Shown in pieces: positions 6,016 through 7,201 of a stretch of DNA of 7,201 nucleotides. The first letter of the stretch is position 1. Each line of letters opens with the position of its first letter. The stretch comes from Paraprevotella sp. Its GTDB lineage: Bacteria; Bacteroidota; Bacteroidia; Bacteroidales; Bacteroidaceae. The stretch is taken from positions 3,482 through 10,682 of the forward strand of contig JAJPYK010000229.1 in assembly GCA_021205005.1 (NCBI GenBank). Direction: 5' to 3'. Position numbers and translations under genes: made by a program. The notes under the pieces are model-generated. The model did no database searches. It was given only the letters and a program-made list of their open reading frames with translations, and had not been told where the DNA came from.

Positions 6016-6171
6016 TTATTCTTTTTTGTTCAGAATGATCAAGGCGGCGATTACCCCCGGAATCCATCCGACCAGTGTGAGGATGAGGACTATGAGTCTG
6101 GAGCCGCATCCCCGGTCAAAAACGGCCAAAGGCGGAAAAATGATGGATAGAATAACTCTGAATACGGACAT
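6016..6171 (-). CDS. Small Pmp3/YqaE-type membrane protein
   Basis: A 51-residue frame starts at the ATG 6171-6169, with purine-rich GAAGAAAG just upstream, and ends in TAA 15 bases before rlmH. It shows two hydrophobic segments: about residues 5-18 with IIFPPLAVF, and about 26-46 with LIVLILTLVGWIPGVIAALIIL. A polar turn DRGCGS lies between them, and the protein ends in NKKE. The order FPPLAVF - G(C)G - LxLxGWIPGxIxALxxL is the signature of the Pmp3/YqaE (UPF0057, stress-induced hydrophobic peptide) family. Members are tiny plasma-membrane proteins linked in yeast and plants to membrane potential and salt stress; the bacterial role is poorly known. It is easily missed because of its length. 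I see no promoter directly upstream, so it may be transcribed with the flavoprotein gene 75 bases upstream or from a non-consensus promoter in that gap. Confidence 0.85.
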   Translation of the reverse strand: MSVFRVILSIIFPPLAVFDRGCGSRLIVLILTLVGWIPGVIAALIILNKKE

Positions 6172-6246
6172 GCTTTCTTCGGTTTTAATACTTGGAAATA
6201 AAGGTGAAAAACTCGCGTGTGCTCCTTAATGATGGTTTCTTGGAAC

Positions 6247-7191
6247 TTACCAGTTGAGCGAACTTAAGTTCATTTGGGCTCGTCGGAAATCTTTCATGAG
6301 TCGGACGATGATATCACCGGCAGGACATATTTCGCGGACGGACGAAGCAATCTGCCCGATTTCGAGTTCGCCTTCATTGATGATTCCTTCAAAGATGCCG
6401 CGTTTGGCCGCCGCTTGTCCTAAAATGAGCTTCAGTTCTTCGGCTTCAGCTCCTCGTGCTTCGGCTTCAGCCAACCGGTCGTATAAATCATTTTTGACCA
6501 GACGGGTGGGGGATAGTTTTTTCAGACTGAGCATGGTACCGCCCTCTTCCAGCGACAAGCATCGTTGTTTGAACGCTTCAGAAGCCGAACTTTCGGTCGA
6601 GAGGGCAAAAAGCGTACCGATTTGCACTCCTTCCGCTCCTAACGCCATAACGGCCAGCATGGCTTCTCCGCTACCGATTCCTCCGGCAGCTATCAAGGGC
6701 AATGAGGTGGAACGACGGACTTGGGGTATCAGAGTCAGTGTGGTTGTCTCTTCACGGCCGTTATGTCCGCCGGCCTCGAAACCTTCTGCCACGATGGCGT
6801 CGACTCCGGCTTCTTCGCATTTTGCGGCGAATTTGCTGCTCGATACGACATGGGCCACTTTCATACCGGCTTGGTGCAGCATGGGGGTGAAGCGTTTCGG
6901 GCTTCCGGCCGAAGTTAATACGATCTTCACTTTCTCCTCTATCAGAATCACCATCAGTTGGTCTATTTCAGGATACATTAATGGTACGTTAACTCCCCAC
7001 GGCCGATTCGTGGCCTTTTTCATTTTATGGATATGTTCCCGTAATGTATCCGGATGCATGGAACCGGCGCCCAGCAATCCGAGTCCTCCGGCACGGCTCA
7101 CTGCAGAAGCCAGTCTCCAACCGCTGCACCACACCATACCTCCTTGTATGATGGGATAATCTATATCCACAAGTGTGCAACTTCTGTCCAT
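6247..7191 (-). CDS. Nitronate monooxygenase / FabK-like FMN-dependent flavoprotein
   Basis: This 314-residue, full-length TIM-barrel flavoprotein belongs to the nitronate monooxygenase (2-nitropropane dioxygenase)/enoyl-ACP reductase II family. Visible landmarks are IIQGGMVWCSG near the N-terminus (FMN loop), GVNVP (66-70), TSAGSP (93-98), AEGFEAGGHNG (135-145) with the conserved His143, the phosphate-binding AAGGIGSG (168-175), and VQIGTLF (189-195). The start is certain within this window: an in-frame TGA lies two codons upstream (7197-7195), and MDRSCTL..DYPIIQGGM fits the family N-terminus. Two biochemical roles share this fold: oxidation of toxic nitronates, and FabK-type reduction of enoyl-ACP in fatty-acid elongation. 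The sequence alone does not decide between them. It is the first of three leftward genes (then Pmp3-type, then rlmH). Its promoter is outside the window or within the last 10 bases. Confidence 0.92.
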   Translation of the reverse strand: MDRSCTLVDIDYPIIQGGMVWCSGWRLASAVSRAGGLGLLGAGSMHPDTLREHIHKMKKATNRPWGVNVPLMYPEIDQLMVILIEEKVKIVLTSAGSPKRFTPMLHQAGMKVAHVVSSSKFAAKCEEAGVDAIVAEGFEAGGHNGREETTTLTLIPQVRRSTSLPLIAAGGIGSGEAMLAVMALGAEGVQIGTLFALSTESSASEAFKQRCLSLEEGGTMLSLKKLSPTRLVKNDLYDRLAEAEARGAEAEELKLILGQAAAKRGIFEGIINEGELEIGQIASSVREICPAGDIIVRLMKDFRRAQMNLSSLNW

Positions 7192-7201
7192 GGGTCAATC
7201 A

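Noticed and set aside
6254..7159. 301-codon open frame on the plus strand
   Set aside because: It is antisense to the flavoprotein gene. The Ser/Pro/Ala-rich translation shows no domain pattern.

Overview
The window looks like ordinary chromosome from a member of the Bacteroidales (phylum Bacteroidota). The evidence is a TAnnTTTG-type promoter element, A-rich rather than strong Shine-Dalgarno leaders, lipoproteins with an acidic stretch after the lipobox cysteine, and characteristic Bacteroidota versions of OmpH, PepD and a nitronate monooxygenase/FabK-like flavoprotein. I cannot name the genus. Base composition is moderate throughout, and I see no sign of a mobile island, CRISPR array, rRNA or tRNA.

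Layout from left to right. (1) The 3' end of a sulfotransferase gene (+) runs to 341. (2) A gene-free stretch of about 140 bases (342-483) is packed with palindromes: a terminator hairpin for the sulfotransferase, two diverged inverted copies of a 30-bp palindromic unit, and a strong bidirectional terminator touching the stop codon of the next gene. (3) A leftward pair encodes a 72-residue single-pass membrane protein followed by an OmpH/Skp-family lipoprotein. (4) A divergent promoter region (1350-1459) serves this pair and the rightward pepD gene (X-His dipeptidase, M20 family), which ends in a clear terminator. (5) A rightward pair of exported proteins follows: a beta-helix lipoprotein and, coupled through an ATGA overlap, an endonuclease/exonuclease/phosphatase (EEP) family protein. 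The EEP gene is interrupted by an in-frame TGA directly after its GDFN catalytic motif. (6) A leftward group closes the window: a nitronate monooxygenase/FabK-like flavoprotein, an unusually small 51-residue Pmp3/YqaE-type membrane protein, and rlmH (23S rRNA methyltransferase).

Functionally this is a mix of housekeeping (rlmH, pepD, OmpH chaperone, flavoprotein) and cell-envelope or secreted functions. I did not find a convincing new multi-gene system. The items most worth a second look are the nonsense-interrupted EEP gene, the palindromic repeat cluster at 349-430, and the small membrane-protein genes at 6016-6171 and 1131-1349.
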